Origin: Oreocharis arfaki
Lineage: Eukaryota > Chordata > Aves > Passeriformes > Paramythiidae
Length of the DNA: 64,000 nt
NCBI GenBank assembly: GCA_013398015.1
Contig: VZRR01006575.1
Coordinates: 372,001 to 436,000, forward strand
Direction of reading: 5' to 3'
A model generated the notes under the pieces. It saw only the letters and a program-made list of their open reading frames with translations. It did no database searches and was not told where the DNA came from. Numbering within the stretch: position 1 is the first letter of the stretch; each line of letters starts with the position of its first letter. Position numbers and translations under genes: made by a program. Below, in pieces: positions 12,201-24,390 of this stretch.

Positions 12201-13885
12201 AAATTAACCTTGCAGAATTGCTCAAGATGAAAAAGGTCATAGACAGTAGCTTGTCTAGAGCTCTAGAGAAAAGCTCTTGAGAAAAGTGACAAAAGACAAA
12301 GGTGCTTTCTTCCATCAATACTAAAGACATTTTAGATTTAAACTCAGATAGGGAAGGTGAGTTCTCAGAGAGCAGATATTTACTCTTTCTTTCTAATCTG
12401 GCATATGCAAATATGCTAAGAAGCTGGTCTGGGAATTTGAGCCTCTCATATTAATATAGAAGTAGGTTAAACTAAGCAAGCAGGCCAGCAGTCACTACAC
12501 GAAATACCTTGAGATGGAGGGATGGGTATGTCTGAAAACTACTATCACTAAACTCACAAACAGTATCAGTCTAAACTCCTGTATTCAAGAAATGGTTACT
12601 TTGCAGGCCCAGTCCTTAACTCACGAAGTATCTTCTCAGCGTTAGCCAGAAACAACTTTTCCTTACTGAGTCTCTCCTCAGACCACTGAGAAGCCCTCAG
12701 CAAGTCCTGTCTGAGTGAGGAAGTTACCACAGCAGAGCTCTTGGCCAGAGGTTGCAGATATATTACCATAGGGTTTACAGTCTGAAACATCCTTCTGCTT
12801 TTTGAGTATAATATTGCTCATTCTATATTTCAGTTTATTATTTCTCCTACAGGATAAGGGCTAAGTTTCCATTCTTTTTGAAGAAGACAAATTTGGCCTA
12901 GAAAAACTTTGCAGTGTGTACATTATTCTAATTTAATTTTCTGAATTCACAGATGCAGAAAGAAAAAGATACACTCCTAGTGCAAAGTTCTATGTGCATA
13001 TTGATTCACCATTCAAAAGGAGTTATTGTTACTGAACTACAGCATTTTTCAAAAGTCCATTATGGAATACTTTTTGCTGAATATATTTACACTATGCATT
13101 CTCCAGCTTACAAACTGCATACAGCTGGAAGTTGTGGACTTTGAATAAATTAGAATATCATTCTAAAGTCAAGGGTAGATTTAAATATCAGATTTGCACC
13201 AGTGTCTACTGAAACATCCCTAATGAGTCTCCAAGGCACAATAAACTGCAGTTATTCTGCACAATTTTGAATGAAAAGCCACAACTATCAAAGCGAAATA
13301 ATCTTGTTGAAAGACCGATATAATTTTTTCATTGTCCATCTATTTTACTCAGAACTTCAGATAATCTCCACATGGAACATAATATTACTTGTATGTTTAA
13401 GTCATAATATAACAAGCAAAGGTGGCATTATTTTCCTTGTGCTACACACAATTAACCAGGTAAGAAAAAAATATATGTAAAACTCCTCTGACAGGAAGAT
13501 TTTTACTGGTTTTCAAAGAATTCAAACATTACCCAGTAAAGCCTACTAAAACAGTAACATAAGAAAATTCTTGTCTTCTTAGCTATTATGACATACAATG
13601 TGTGGTGATTAACGCAGAGGAATATGCACAGGGTCAAGGAGCCAATGGGATAAGTAAACAAAATTAGCAGGTGATCATTGTACCATTTTTACTGCATCCT
13701 CTTTTCCGCATTTTCCCCTGCAATTAATATCCAAGTTTCTTTCAAGCATCTGTGAGATTTTTGGAAGATATTAGGATGCATTTTTCTGAACAGATTTTTT
13801 TTTATTACTTTTGTTGCCGTAACTTCATGTTTTCCAGAAGAACTATGTGCTGCAGTTCTCCTTAATCTTTCATTCCTTACTAATT
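9263..13885. other. single-copy sequence, no gene recognised
   Basis: About 4.6 kb of AT-rich sequence without transposon landmarks or open frames above 90 codons. Poly(A) runs lie near 12066-12075 and 12096-12108. An open frame at 10215-10487 (+) has no recognisable similarity. Confidence 0.5.
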
Positions 13886-14213
13886 TGTGGACAACAAGTT
13901 GTCCATGAGCCAGCAGTGTGTCCTTGGGGCCAAGAAAGCCAATGGTGTCCTGGGGACCATCAGGAAGAGCAGTAGCAGGTCGAGAGAGGTGATCCTACCC
14001 CTTAACTCAGCCCTGGTGAGGTCACATCTGAGTGCTGTGTCCAGTTCTGGGCTCCCCAGCACAAGAGAGACATGGAGCTCCTAAAGATATTCAAGAACTG
14101 TGTGAATGCAATTCTGTGGGATACTCTCTAGAGCAACCCTGCTTGAGCAGGAAGGTTGGACCAGATGGCCCCTTGCGATCCCTCCCAACCTTACCTGCTC
14201 TGTGATTCTGTGA
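13886..14213 (+). mobile_element. CR1 LINE 3' part with a large internal deletion
   Basis: The first part (13886-14080) translates to the C-terminal region of CR1 reverse transcriptase, with landmarks LSMSQQCVLGAKKANGVLG and SREVILPLNSALVR. At about 14085 it jumps directly to the end of the 3' region ('atattcaagaactgtgtgaatgcaattctgtg', 'aaggttggaccagatggcc') and ends in TCTGTGATTCTGTGA. Several hundred bases that normally lie between these parts are missing. The open frames here are fragments of this element. Confidence 0.93.
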
Positions 14214-15422
14214 CAAACATTGCAAGATATAGGAGAGTTTCACACCCCCTACCCCCTGCCACTGCTGACAGAAAGATGGACTGTAGTAGGAAGAGAGCCA
14301 GGGACAGAGCTCTGGAAAGCCTAGTCTCTGACACCATAATTACGTGCAATCAATGCAAGGTTACATATAATAAAGAGAAATTATGTCTTACAATGTTTGT
14401 GGAGTAAGGGAAAAATAAGTGCTATCGCAGTGCTGGTTACACAATTCATGAAATACATACATTTCTTGTCAGCCATGATTAGAAAATATAAACTGTATTT
14501 GGAAAAGGTACAGAAGGAGATGCTAAGATAGTAGGAAAATGAAGATTCTGTTATCCAAGGGAAAACAGATGGATTTCAAGTGACCATGAGCAGGGTGAGA
14601 CTAAGTTGGGAGAATGGTCCTACATACAGGAACATCAATACTCTGGAGCAACTGTCAGGAGGGAAAGGTGAGGGGAAGGTCCTGAATAAATTTCAGATTG
14701 AGCAGAAGCTTATAAATGGGAAAAAGTGTCATGGCTGTCTGTCCTGGCTCTGTACACCCATCTCATGGTGCCCCTCTCACACCCAGCACCAGGGCATCTA
14801 GCCAGCTCCTCAGGGGGAGCACAGTGCAGGCTCTCACTGCCAAGGTTTACAGGAATCATACAAATTCAAAATTTTCTGTAAATTATAAAGGTAAGCCAGT
14901 GATATCTTTCCATTGGAACCACTGGGATGGGTGAAGTGAGTTTACAAACTAACAAGTATATTATTGTCAACTTAAAAAGAAAAAAAGACTCTTCCTCTTC
15001 AGCTGACCTCACCGGCAAGTGGTGAGCTCAGCCATCCAAAGTCTAAACAGTTAAACATAGAAAAGATTTTTACAGTAGTAAATATGAAAGTAATAGATGT
15101 ATACTTAAAATGAATCAGTGTATGTTGGACTCTGCCAACACAGATTGTTTCAAGTGTCTCAGTTACAGTCAAACCATCCCAAAGTGCTAATGTCATTACA
15201 AAAAAGTGCCTAGGTAAGTGACAAACTCATTTGCCTTAATAGCCATGAATAGAGGTGAGCACTGCACTCTAAACTGTACATTCTATGTTTAATCTAAATC
15301 CACTTTGCAGTACAGTGTTCATCCAGATGCAGTGCTTGGATAATAATTAGCCTAACCTACTTGCACAGTCAAAAAAAAATTGAGGTGTTAGTTCTTAATT
15401 CACAACCCTAATTCTCGATACA
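14214..15422. other. single-copy sequence with one copy of a dispersed 21-bp repeat
   Basis: No gene recognised. 14321-14341 (CTAGTCTCTGACACCATAAT plus one T) matches 17027-17047 exactly in the same orientation. The segment 14719-14840 is somewhat GC-richer but shows no known element. Confidence 0.5.
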
Positions 15423-15467
15423 GGATGGATGGATGGATGGATGGATGGATGGATGGATGGATGGATG
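15423..15467. repeat. (GGAT)n microsatellite
   Basis: About eleven uninterrupted copies of the tetranucleotide GGAT. The purity suggests a recently active, probably length-variable locus. Confidence 0.98.
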
Positions 15468-18400
15468 AACGGGTTTTATTTGCCACTCCTTGATCTCTCT
15501 CTTTGATCAAAAGTCATGCTGAACATCTGTGGATACAGAGGGTTGTTTTAATGAGAGGGTGCTAGCAGGGAGTAAGAGTCCACTGCAAAACATCCACAAG
15601 AAAGTAGATTAAAACCTTATATAAGGTGTCATATATTTTTTACTGGATAGCTAAATTAAAATATGCATTTAGCTTTGGCTACTAATATTATCCTTCCCCT
15701 AAGAACACAATTATCCATTTAATTTTATAATCAAAGAAGCCTAATTTAGTTGAAATAAAGGTTCCAAAATTATCTGTTTAAAACTTGTTTTTCAGATGTT
15801 TTAACAAAACTGTAGTTGTCCTTAAAGAAAATTCTTGCTTTTGGAGATCAAAGGCCAGAACAAGGCCTGCACAGCAGTCCTGATCTTCAAAGAAGGTATG
15901 CACTTCAGACCAAGTGTCACACACCAGTTAGGGGAGCTTTGGCATAGAAATAGAGCATGCCATCTCCTTGAGAAGTTAAAATATATATATAATGTAGTTA
16001 TTTCTATAATTGTAATTAATTCATGACAGACTCTTATCGATTATTAACCTGCACACAAGACTGTCTTAAGTGCATTTCAGTGCTTCTTATTGAAGTTGTC
16101 TGAAGTATGTGACCATTCTTCTACATGATTTCTCCTCACATGCCCTGTAGATGCACTGCATCATCTGTCAGGATCTGTCAGTCATACCACAGAGAAAAAC
16201 TCGCCAAGATTAAATCAGCTTGCATCCCTATCAGGGTTTAGAGATGCATACATTTTGCCTGTCTTGCCTAAGCACCCATCTATTATCAAAATCATGGAGT
16301 TGGGTTCTTTTTTTGTATATCACTGTCATTTAGCTGTTCTTTAACCATGGTGTCCTAATGTTGCCACTTCACAAGTTACCAATGAATGATTCAGTGTAGG
16401 CTTCTCAAATATTCAACCTCCCACTGAAGGCTTTTTCTGAAACACCTGATATATGACTTTAGTATATCAGTACATCTATACTATATATGTAGTATCTCCT
16501 ATCTTCCTACTATAACTCTTGATAAATCTGTGTTAGAATTAAGTTTTAGTTTTTAATACCATCCATTATTGATACCACCCACTGCTACAAATCAGACACA
16601 ACCAGATTGTCTGACCATAGAACAAGATGCACAGAAATGGCAAAATTCATCTTCTCAAGCCTATGCAAGCATGTCCAGGTTAAAATTACGACAAATGCTC
16701 CTTCCTTTATCACACCTATCAATAGTTTCTGTAACAGGTTTTGCTCAGGGTATGCCAAGAGAATATGGCACTCTTTAATGAATCGGTTTCTAATGTAGGA
16801 GTCCGTAAGCAACATCTCCACGAATTCATTTGAAAACCCTGATATATCAGAAAATTTGTCAATGCAATAATAATCAAAGAGAAGGTATCAGCATGACTCG
16901 AAGTAGCTTCCAGAAGCACATGAAAAAATTGATCCTCAATCCAGTGACAGTACTTCTGTCCTTGATGTCCATAACAACTTAAGAGTAAAGAAGGAAAGAA
17001 AGAATTTCTTTATTGAAATGGAAAATCTAGTCTCTGACACCATAATTGTCACTGAAACATAATAAATTTTGTTCACTGAAATTTATTATTGCTTCAGTGA
17101 ATTCTTCAGAGATTTACCTCTTTCCACTTTCTATGAACAGGTTGGGATGATTTTTTGATCTCTAACAGAGAAGATATCAGGAGTCAGAGTCTCCACTGCG
17201 TTGTGTCTTCCATTGCAAAATAAATACAAACAACCTCATGCTCATTAAATAGCTTTTTTTTTTCTTTATCAAAGAGCAAGAGCAAACATCTAGGGAATCT
17301 AAGTATATTATTTACATACAGAGATTAATTTCTCAAAGAAATTCTGTTCTCTGAGAATTTATCTCACAAGCCAGAAAGCAAGAGGCAAAAGTGTTAACTA
17401 CACTCCTGTTTCAAGTCTCCTCCAAGTGGAGCCAGAATTCATTTAGCAGCCCAGAGGAACGCCTGACCTTCTAGAAATGTCATTGTGTCACTGCCCGTGC
17501 TGTAGGTCTTCCTTGTCAGAGGGAGCCCCAATTATTGATTGTTTTCCAAATTTCCACCCAGCATATCTTTGCCAGAAATAGCTTTCCAGAGTTATTCCTA
17601 TTTCCAAATATTTGTAAGGTCATCACTGTTACAGTGATGGGGACAATATATCCAGAGATGTGTCATAATATATACTATTCTATAAAGTTAAAATATACAA
17701 GGAAATTTAATTAGCTTGTTATTCCCTGGTACTTCACATGCAAATGTTTCCCGCATTTCGTTTATACAGCTGTGACCTGTTTTCTCGCTTTTTCTTTTTT
17801 CTTTTTCTCCTGGCCATACACCAAAATGCAGCACAAACAATGACAACAGGCAGAAGGAACAAGCAGAGCTCATCCAAGCATGTTGAGAAAGGATTAGAAG
17901 CACAAGCGGTGAGTGCTGGCAACATTTTTCTGAGTTCGTTGCCCTAATTTTTGTATTTTAATGAAGAAAAGCAAGTAAATCTTAGCTATTAAAAAATTAT
18001 GGAATTTTCTGAAGCAAGCATATTGGATACAAGGACATGGCTTTGACTATCTGTGGACAGCCTTGCGCTATACCTTTGAAAAAATCGGAAGTGTCCCTTT
18101 TCTGTGAGATGGCAAATCTGCTGTCCTTATGTGGATAGTACTCTGTCAGTCTTGTAAAAAGCTAAATTAGTCTTGCAAGATGGAAGGGGACATAAAAATC
18201 TGTCTTGTATATTGTGATTTGTATCTCCTCTTAATGTCAGAACTCTGCTATTTGAAGGAAAAGAAGTAGGCACTTTTCTCTGTAGGGAAGATGACAAACT
18301 TCAACAACTCTGACATGGCCCCTGAACATCTTAAAGCCACTGCAAACAGAACCACTAGGAAGGAAGTAACCAGCTCTATAGTATCGTAACTTTTAATATC

Positions 18401-21400
18401 TATGCAGTACTCCAAGAGTAGTATTTGATTCTGGTAAATTTCTCACAAATTATTTTGTCAAAAAAAAAAAGTTGTAGAATAACTAGAGCCCTCTTTCAGG
18501 TTTGTACTCTACAGACTTTTAGACCAAAGAGGAAATAGCTGTGTTTAGTCTTGTATCTTCCTTATAGATTTGAGGGGGTTTTGTTTTTGTTTTTTTTTTT
18601 TACTTTAACTCATACAAAACTTAAGTAAGACCAACTTACAAAGGCACCCCAAGAGATCACTCAGTTTCTCCCCACAGCTGGGCTTGCTGAACTTATGATT
18701 TTCATAGCAGACATTCCTAAAGATCTTCAGTAAAGAAGATTTAGTTACAACACTAAGCAATCTCTTGCAGTGCTTACCTGCAAAAAAGTACCCAACAGTA
18801 GGTTTAGTCCCTTCAAAGCGATACCTTATAAATGGTAGATTAAAATCTGGAAAAAATGAACTTTCTGTTTTTACCACAAGAAAATTTTAAAAATCCAAGT
18901 AGTAAAGAGTGTATTAACACCACGTAAGTCAGCCAGGGTACAAAGGTTTCCCAACCTGCCTGTTATCCTGTATCTATGCTCCTATTATCTTTACTTCAAC
19001 ACAGCACGTGAAATTCGGGAAATACATGTCCAAAGAACAACCTTTGTAAGGATAGAACGAAAACACAGAAAACACAGGGGGCAAAGGATCTTGTTACATA
19101 CATAAGATCTCACAGCCTGGATAAAACTCTTAAGATTCCTTATTGACGCTAGACCTAGCCAAGCTTCATCAACACAATTTACCTTCAATCTCAGCTCAGT
19201 TCACCTGAGCACCACAGCAGGTGTCCTCTTCAGCACCACAGCAGGCACCTGAACACAGATATATTGCTGAGGTTACCCATGGGTTAAAACATTGCTTGCA
19301 ATAGATTGACAAATGTAATTTATTGCAGTGCAATGAGTAGTCCCCAAAGGAATACAGTCTGAATGAAAAATGAGAAGGTAGTAAAGTTCAGTCACTTGGA
19401 CCCTGGTTGTGCAGGTAATTAAAAGAAACTCCCAGTGTTCCCTGAGGATGCATCCCTACGTCCATTAGCAGGATATGGCTGTCATAAAGATGTTCCCCTT
19501 AGCGTTTTTTAAAAACTTGCGATCAAATCCATTGAAAAGTGTGCAGAAAAAGAAAACTGAACAATTTTGCTCTGAAGTGCTGGAAGACAACAATAAATGA
19601 ACGATATAACTGCAGAATTACCGGTGCCTTTAAATACCCAGCAGGGACATACTCAATGAATCTCAGAAATGTGATTCTTGACACAGAGTGTGGACTTCTG
19701 AAGAAAAGGAAAGGTCTCAGTGAGTTGGTTTGGGGGATTTTTTTAGTGGATTGTCTTTCCCAATGAAACCAATGAATTTGGCTCCAAGCTCACTGAAGTA
19801 AATATGGCAGTCAACAAAACACACATGGTAATTGTTACCACATGTTTTAGCTTTCAAATTGGGAATTAAATATTGTCTATATGTGATCTCCCCTCTTCAA
19901 AGTGCAGATATACGGAAAGGAGAAAGAGTCTTTGGCTTATATTCAAGTAAAGACACATGTAGATGATTTTCATGTAAAAATATAACAAAACTTCCTACTG
20001 TTAAATAATTTTTGTCCACTTAAAAATGTATGCTTGCTGAAGAACAGGCTACATCAGCCTTTAGTTAAAAATGTAGAACTGCCAGTAGCCAGGACAATTA
20101 TATTTAGTATTAATGTGAAGATGAATTTGAGTCACTCAGATGACAGGACTCTCCCTTCTGATTCAAGCTCTAATACTTTTCATAGGGCAGTGAACTAGAA
20201 GTATTTTGGTGTGGGTCTTTTTCCCATGAAGAACCACAGTCCTGAGCCATAGCCACTTACAGTTTTTAGACATTCCTGGTAGTGTTTGTAAGTCAGCAGT
20301 GAGTGAGACACATTTTCAGTATGCCTGTGAAGTTTTTTTTCTGAATGCACTATTCTTCATCTACTGTCCTGAGCAGCAAATGAGGGAAATAATGGCTACA
20401 GCTGACATTGACATCCTGCCTGAGACACCTGCAACCTTCCATGGGCCCTGAAGGTGGAAACTGTGCTTGGCAGGAGGACCAGGCCAGGAAAAGACAAGCC
20501 TCTTCTCTGACCTACACATACAAACCAGTATATCAGAGGAGCGATGAACTGTGCTTCTGTAAGTATCCAATCATGCACAGGTAGCAGTTTGCAGGCCTGT
20601 TTGTTAACTTGATGCGTGGCTCTGCTGAGAACCATGCTGTGCCTGTGGAGTAATGTAAGCAGATCCCAATTACCCTTAAATTAGCTAGCCTGCACACCAA
20701 ATCAAAAACACTGGGATTAGCACAGGCTGCAAAGGTTGCTTAAGAAGCTCTTTACAGCCCCAAGCACCACATGTGAGAGGCAGGTAGGCTGAAGCTGCTC
20801 CAGGTAGGACTGGGCTATGATTTAAACCAAAGGGAGCAAGGGCAGGCTGACAACAGCCATGTGAGCTCCTAACTAATATACAGAGTTCTGCTAATTGCAC
20901 CATGGAATCCTGTGGCTGCCCTGGGTGTCAACGCAACAAGAGTCTGCCTTGAAGCAGGATGGGTCCAGGCATAGTCCTCCAGGGCGAGCTGCAAGCTGCA
21001 GCACTGGTCCCCTGGCTGCCAGTCTGTGACAGGCACTGAGCAGCATTTGCACAAGTTTGCCAAGTGTTTTGTGACCAAAACTCCGCTGACTTCCAGGAAG
21101 TTTAAGGTAGCTAAACACCCAAATGATTTTTTAAATGGAAATTAAATTCCAAGGAACATATGGACTGTCCACGCCACAAAAAAAAAAAAGTGGCAGATTT
21201 AATCTAGATAGCAGGGGCAGCAACAGCAGCAAGAATGGGATAGTTTCAATGTCAGCATGTGCTGCTAGAAGGTCACGTACAGAATCAGCACCTCGAGTCA
21301 GAAGTTTGCTCCTTGGCACCTACCTCAGATAAAGCCTGAGTTGATGCATCTTCACTACTTTTCTTTTGCCAGTAATTTAAACTAGCAGACATATATATGT

Positions 21401-21606
21401 GTGTGAACAGTATGGATGCATTTATACTAGTGGATTAAGCATTACAGCCCTCTTTATGGTTAAATAGGTGAACTCTGGGTTTGTTCTGGTCCAAACCAGT
21501 CAGTGTGACACAAATAATTCCCAGGAGTGGTTCAGGAGTCAGCATATGGGTGGGACCATTCCCCACACACATGCAGTTTGTAGGCAGGCAAAACTGCTTT
21601 GGGAGA
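15468..21606. other. single-copy sequence, no gene recognised
   Basis: About 6.1 kb. It contains the second copy of the 21-bp repeat (17027-17047), an exon-like segment at 17832-17908, a T-run at about 18590-18601 and a short duplication of AGCACCACAGCAGG near 19210 and 19235. The part from 20680 to 21080 is GC-richer than its surroundings but has no recognisable content. Confidence 0.5.
17832..17908 (+). other. exon-like segment with splice signals, unconfirmed
   Basis: A pyrimidine-rich tract (about 17779-17812) precedes an AG at 17830-17831, and a donor-like GTGAGTG begins at 17909. Inside, an ATG at 17840 with A at -3 opens a 23-codon frame (MTTGRRNKQSSSKHVEKGLE...) reaching the donor. 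I do not recognise the peptide, and such signals arise by chance in long AT-rich DNA. It could be a 5' exon of a coding or noncoding transcript. Confidence 0.2.
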
Positions 21607-22146
21607 TGTCATGGTTTAACCCCAGCTAGCACCAGGCAAAAAGAGTAAACATCATGGGCTGAGATAAGAACAGTTTAATAATTGAAAAAATATAATAATA
21701 ATAATATAATACTAATACTGCTACTACTAATAATAATAATAATAACAATAATAATTGCATTGAAAATGAGAGAAAGGGAGGCAAAAAGCCCAAAAAAGGC
21801 AAGTGATGCACAGTACAGGTGCTCAGCACTTGTTGGCATATGCCCAGAGTGTCCCCCAGCAGCAATAGGTCCCTTCCACGCATTTATATACAGACCATGA
21901 TGTTCTACTGTATGGAAGAGCCTCTTGGCCAGTTTGGGTCAGCTGTCCTGGTCATGAAATTCCCCCCCACCAGCTTCTTGTGCACTTACTTGCCTGCAGG
22001 GGATGGCTGGCAAGTCTTTGACTTAGAGAAAGCACTACTTAGAAATAGTTACAACACTAATGTGTTATCAACATTTTTTCTCATACTAAATCCAAAAGAC
22101 AACATTATACAGAAGAAAATTAACTATCCCAGCTGAAACCCAAGAA
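21607..22146 (-). mobile_element. solo LTR of an avian ERV (ERVL-like), same family as 40894-41484
   Basis: On the + strand it opens with TGTCATGGTTTAACCCCAGC and closes with the reverse complement of the LTR 5' end (GAAGAAAATTAACTATCCCAG...), with its last CA mutated to AA. The insertion is flanked by a perfect 5-bp repeat, GGAGA, at 21602-21606 and 22147-22151. Reading on the - strand, the TATA box is TATATAAA (21890-21883) and the ATTAAA poly(A) signal is at 21679-21674. The U3 part GGACAGCTGACCCAAACTGG matches the other copy. An A/T microsatellite (TAATAA...) has grown in the U5 side at about 21692-21755. A 5-bp duplication is typical of ERVL. No internal viral genes remain. Confidence 0.95.
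21692..21755. repeat. (TAA)n-type microsatellite inside the LTR
   Basis: An interrupted ATA/TAA trinucleotide run expanded within the solo LTR. It is the source of the poly-Ile/Leu short open frames on both strands. Confidence 0.9.
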
Positions 22147-24209
22147 GGAGAGTAATACAGCTTCTTTGCAGAGGTGGACACCACTCAGGACCAATCAATG
22201 CCCATGATTGTTCCTATGCATATTTTGGTTACTGCTATAGAAGTAGTCTTTGAATAAAGCATTTTCACTTTGCTCTGTGGTCGTGCTAGATATTTCAGGC
22301 ATCTTTTAAAGCATTTACCCCTTAATGTTTTCACAGCTTTCCCACTTCAACTCTTACTGCAACTCTGTTCCACCCTGAAGAGACGGCTGTGACCAGCTTT
22401 GTCCAAATAACTCTCTGCTTAATTAGTATTACATACCTCCAGCTGCAAATTCAGTGACTCACCTCATATACGTGCATAGTGCTTTCACAGAAGGACTACT
22501 TATATACTATGAAATTTGTGAATGCTTTCTAGGGGTTAAAATCCCTCAACATCTCCAGCAGTACATTAAAGCAAGATCTATGCACATTGCCCAGGCAAGA
22601 GAGTGTACTCTTGCAAAGTGCCAGTTCAGACCAGCTGCCGAGTGGGATTTCAGGTCTTGAAGCAGCTTGCGATAAAACTAAAGAAGAGATCTAAGGGGAT
22701 GTATGCTATTCTTTTTTTGTTGTTATTTGGGGGCCAGAAGAACTGTTTCTTGGTGTGACCAGCAATAGAGGAAAATTAGGACTGCAACATATTAATCATC
22801 TTTAAGTCCCTAGAGACTCATGAAAAGCAAATTACACTGCCTGAAAATGTTAAAATCATCTCCTATTTTATGTGAGAACGTGGGCATAAAAATGGAAATA
22901 ATCCCCTCAGGATGCAATCCAGGGAGAAACAACAACATGACCCTGAGTTATCAACAGGAAGAGATTTTCAATGTACTGCAGGGGATTTAGTGAAGGGATC
23001 CCCATTAATGTTAATAGGAGGCAGAAGGATGAATCTCACGCACTGAAGTGGAAATTCAGCCCCTCATGTCAAATGTTCTGACAACCAAGCAGCTTGCTCC
23101 TGCCTATGTACCCAGCCAGAAGTAGGGATGAAAAAAAATTAATTGCTTTCTGATGTTGGAGTTGAACTGAGGATACCGTATAAGCATAAGGCATCTGGAA
23201 ATAATGCTACTTTTAAGAAATCTAGGAGGTGAGGGCCTGCTTCGCTGCACAGGCATGGGATCCCTCACTCAGCTGCTCTCTGGCAAAGTCTAATGTGAGC
23301 ATCATTTAGACCAGATGAGATTAACCATAAACTTCATTGCCCATGCAAACAAGACAATCTAAGTGCACTGATGTATTTGCTAACCGTTTTTATTAAAACA
23401 TAAATGCTTCTCTCTGCAAAGCTTTTAAGCAAATTATGAGCCAAAATGAACATTAAGGCAAAATGAACTATTCTGTTGTAAGGATCTTGTGGTTTTCTGT
23501 ATAATTTCTGAAGTCTTTCATGTTTCGTAATGTTTAGCAATGTAAACTATGAAACATGCTGGTGTAGTCTTCATTCACTGTGTTTTCTCAGCTGAAATTT
23601 GTCTTTTTATAACAGAAGAGCTGAAATATTGACTGGAATCTACTGGAGTAAATTACAGATTTCTCTCAATTTTGAAAGAAGTTCAGACTTCGTTAGTATC
23701 TTTCTTGTGTATCCAAAAGTTAGCGGAGAAAAACAATGAAAAATAGAAATTAAAGCCAGTGAAGAAAATACTGGCAGTGCATAACAACAGCAGATTTATA
23801 CCTAGTAGTCTAAGTTGTGTGGAGCCAGGAAGAATGTAAGGAGTTTTTCCCCTGAAGAGGAAGGAAGGTAAAAAGTGCAGTGAACTGACCACAACTCTCA
23901 TTCCCCATCCCCCATGCCACCAAGAGAGGAGGAGGTAGAGAAATTGTGAGTAAAGTTGAGCCAGAGAAGAAAGAAGGGTAGGAGAAAGGTGTTTTAAAAT
24001 TTGGTTTTGTCTCTCACAGTCCTACTCTGACTTGATTAGTAATAAATTAAATTAATTTCACCAAGTCGAGTCTGTGTTGCCCATGGTTCTAACTGATGCA
24101 TATTCTCTCTTTGGAAGGACAGACTCTTCTCTGCTACACTACAAATAACAAAAAACAACAGGCACAAGTTGCCACAAAAATTCTGACTGAAAACAAAGAA
24201 ACAAGTGTT
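22147..24209. other. single-copy sequence, no gene recognised
   Basis: About 2 kb without repeats or supported coding frames. The longest open frames are about 70 codons. Confidence 0.5.
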
Positions 24210-24390
24210 CATGGTGAGGATTGTCAAATACTGGATTATCTTGCCAAGAGATTTTGTGTGATCACCATCCTTGGGGATTTTCATCATTGGGTCAGAGCAA
24301 TTTGATGTAGCTTTGAAGCCAGCACTCTTCTGAGCACGGTGGTCTAGAGATCTCCACAGTTCTCTTCTAACCTAAATTAGTCTCTGATCT
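24210..24390 (+). mobile_element. old CR1 LINE 3' tail
   Basis: A diverged copy that follows the CR1 3' end in order: 'ggtgaggattgtcaaatactgg', 'ttgccaagagattttgtgtgatcaccatccttgggg', 'agctttgaagccagcactcttctgagca', 'ggtctagagatctcc' and 'ttctaacctaaattagtctctgat'. Each piece corresponds to a CR1 landmark (inchworm-gcccagagaggttgtgg, tccatccttgga, ggtctagatgacctcc, cttccaacctaaattattctatgat) with frequent substitutions. Confidence 0.8.

Noticed and set aside
17734..17925. - strand frame with a hydrophobic run followed by RRKRKKKKR, resembling a membrane protein tail
   Set aside because: The basic run is the antisense of the pyrimidine tract on the + strand, which explains it without a gene.
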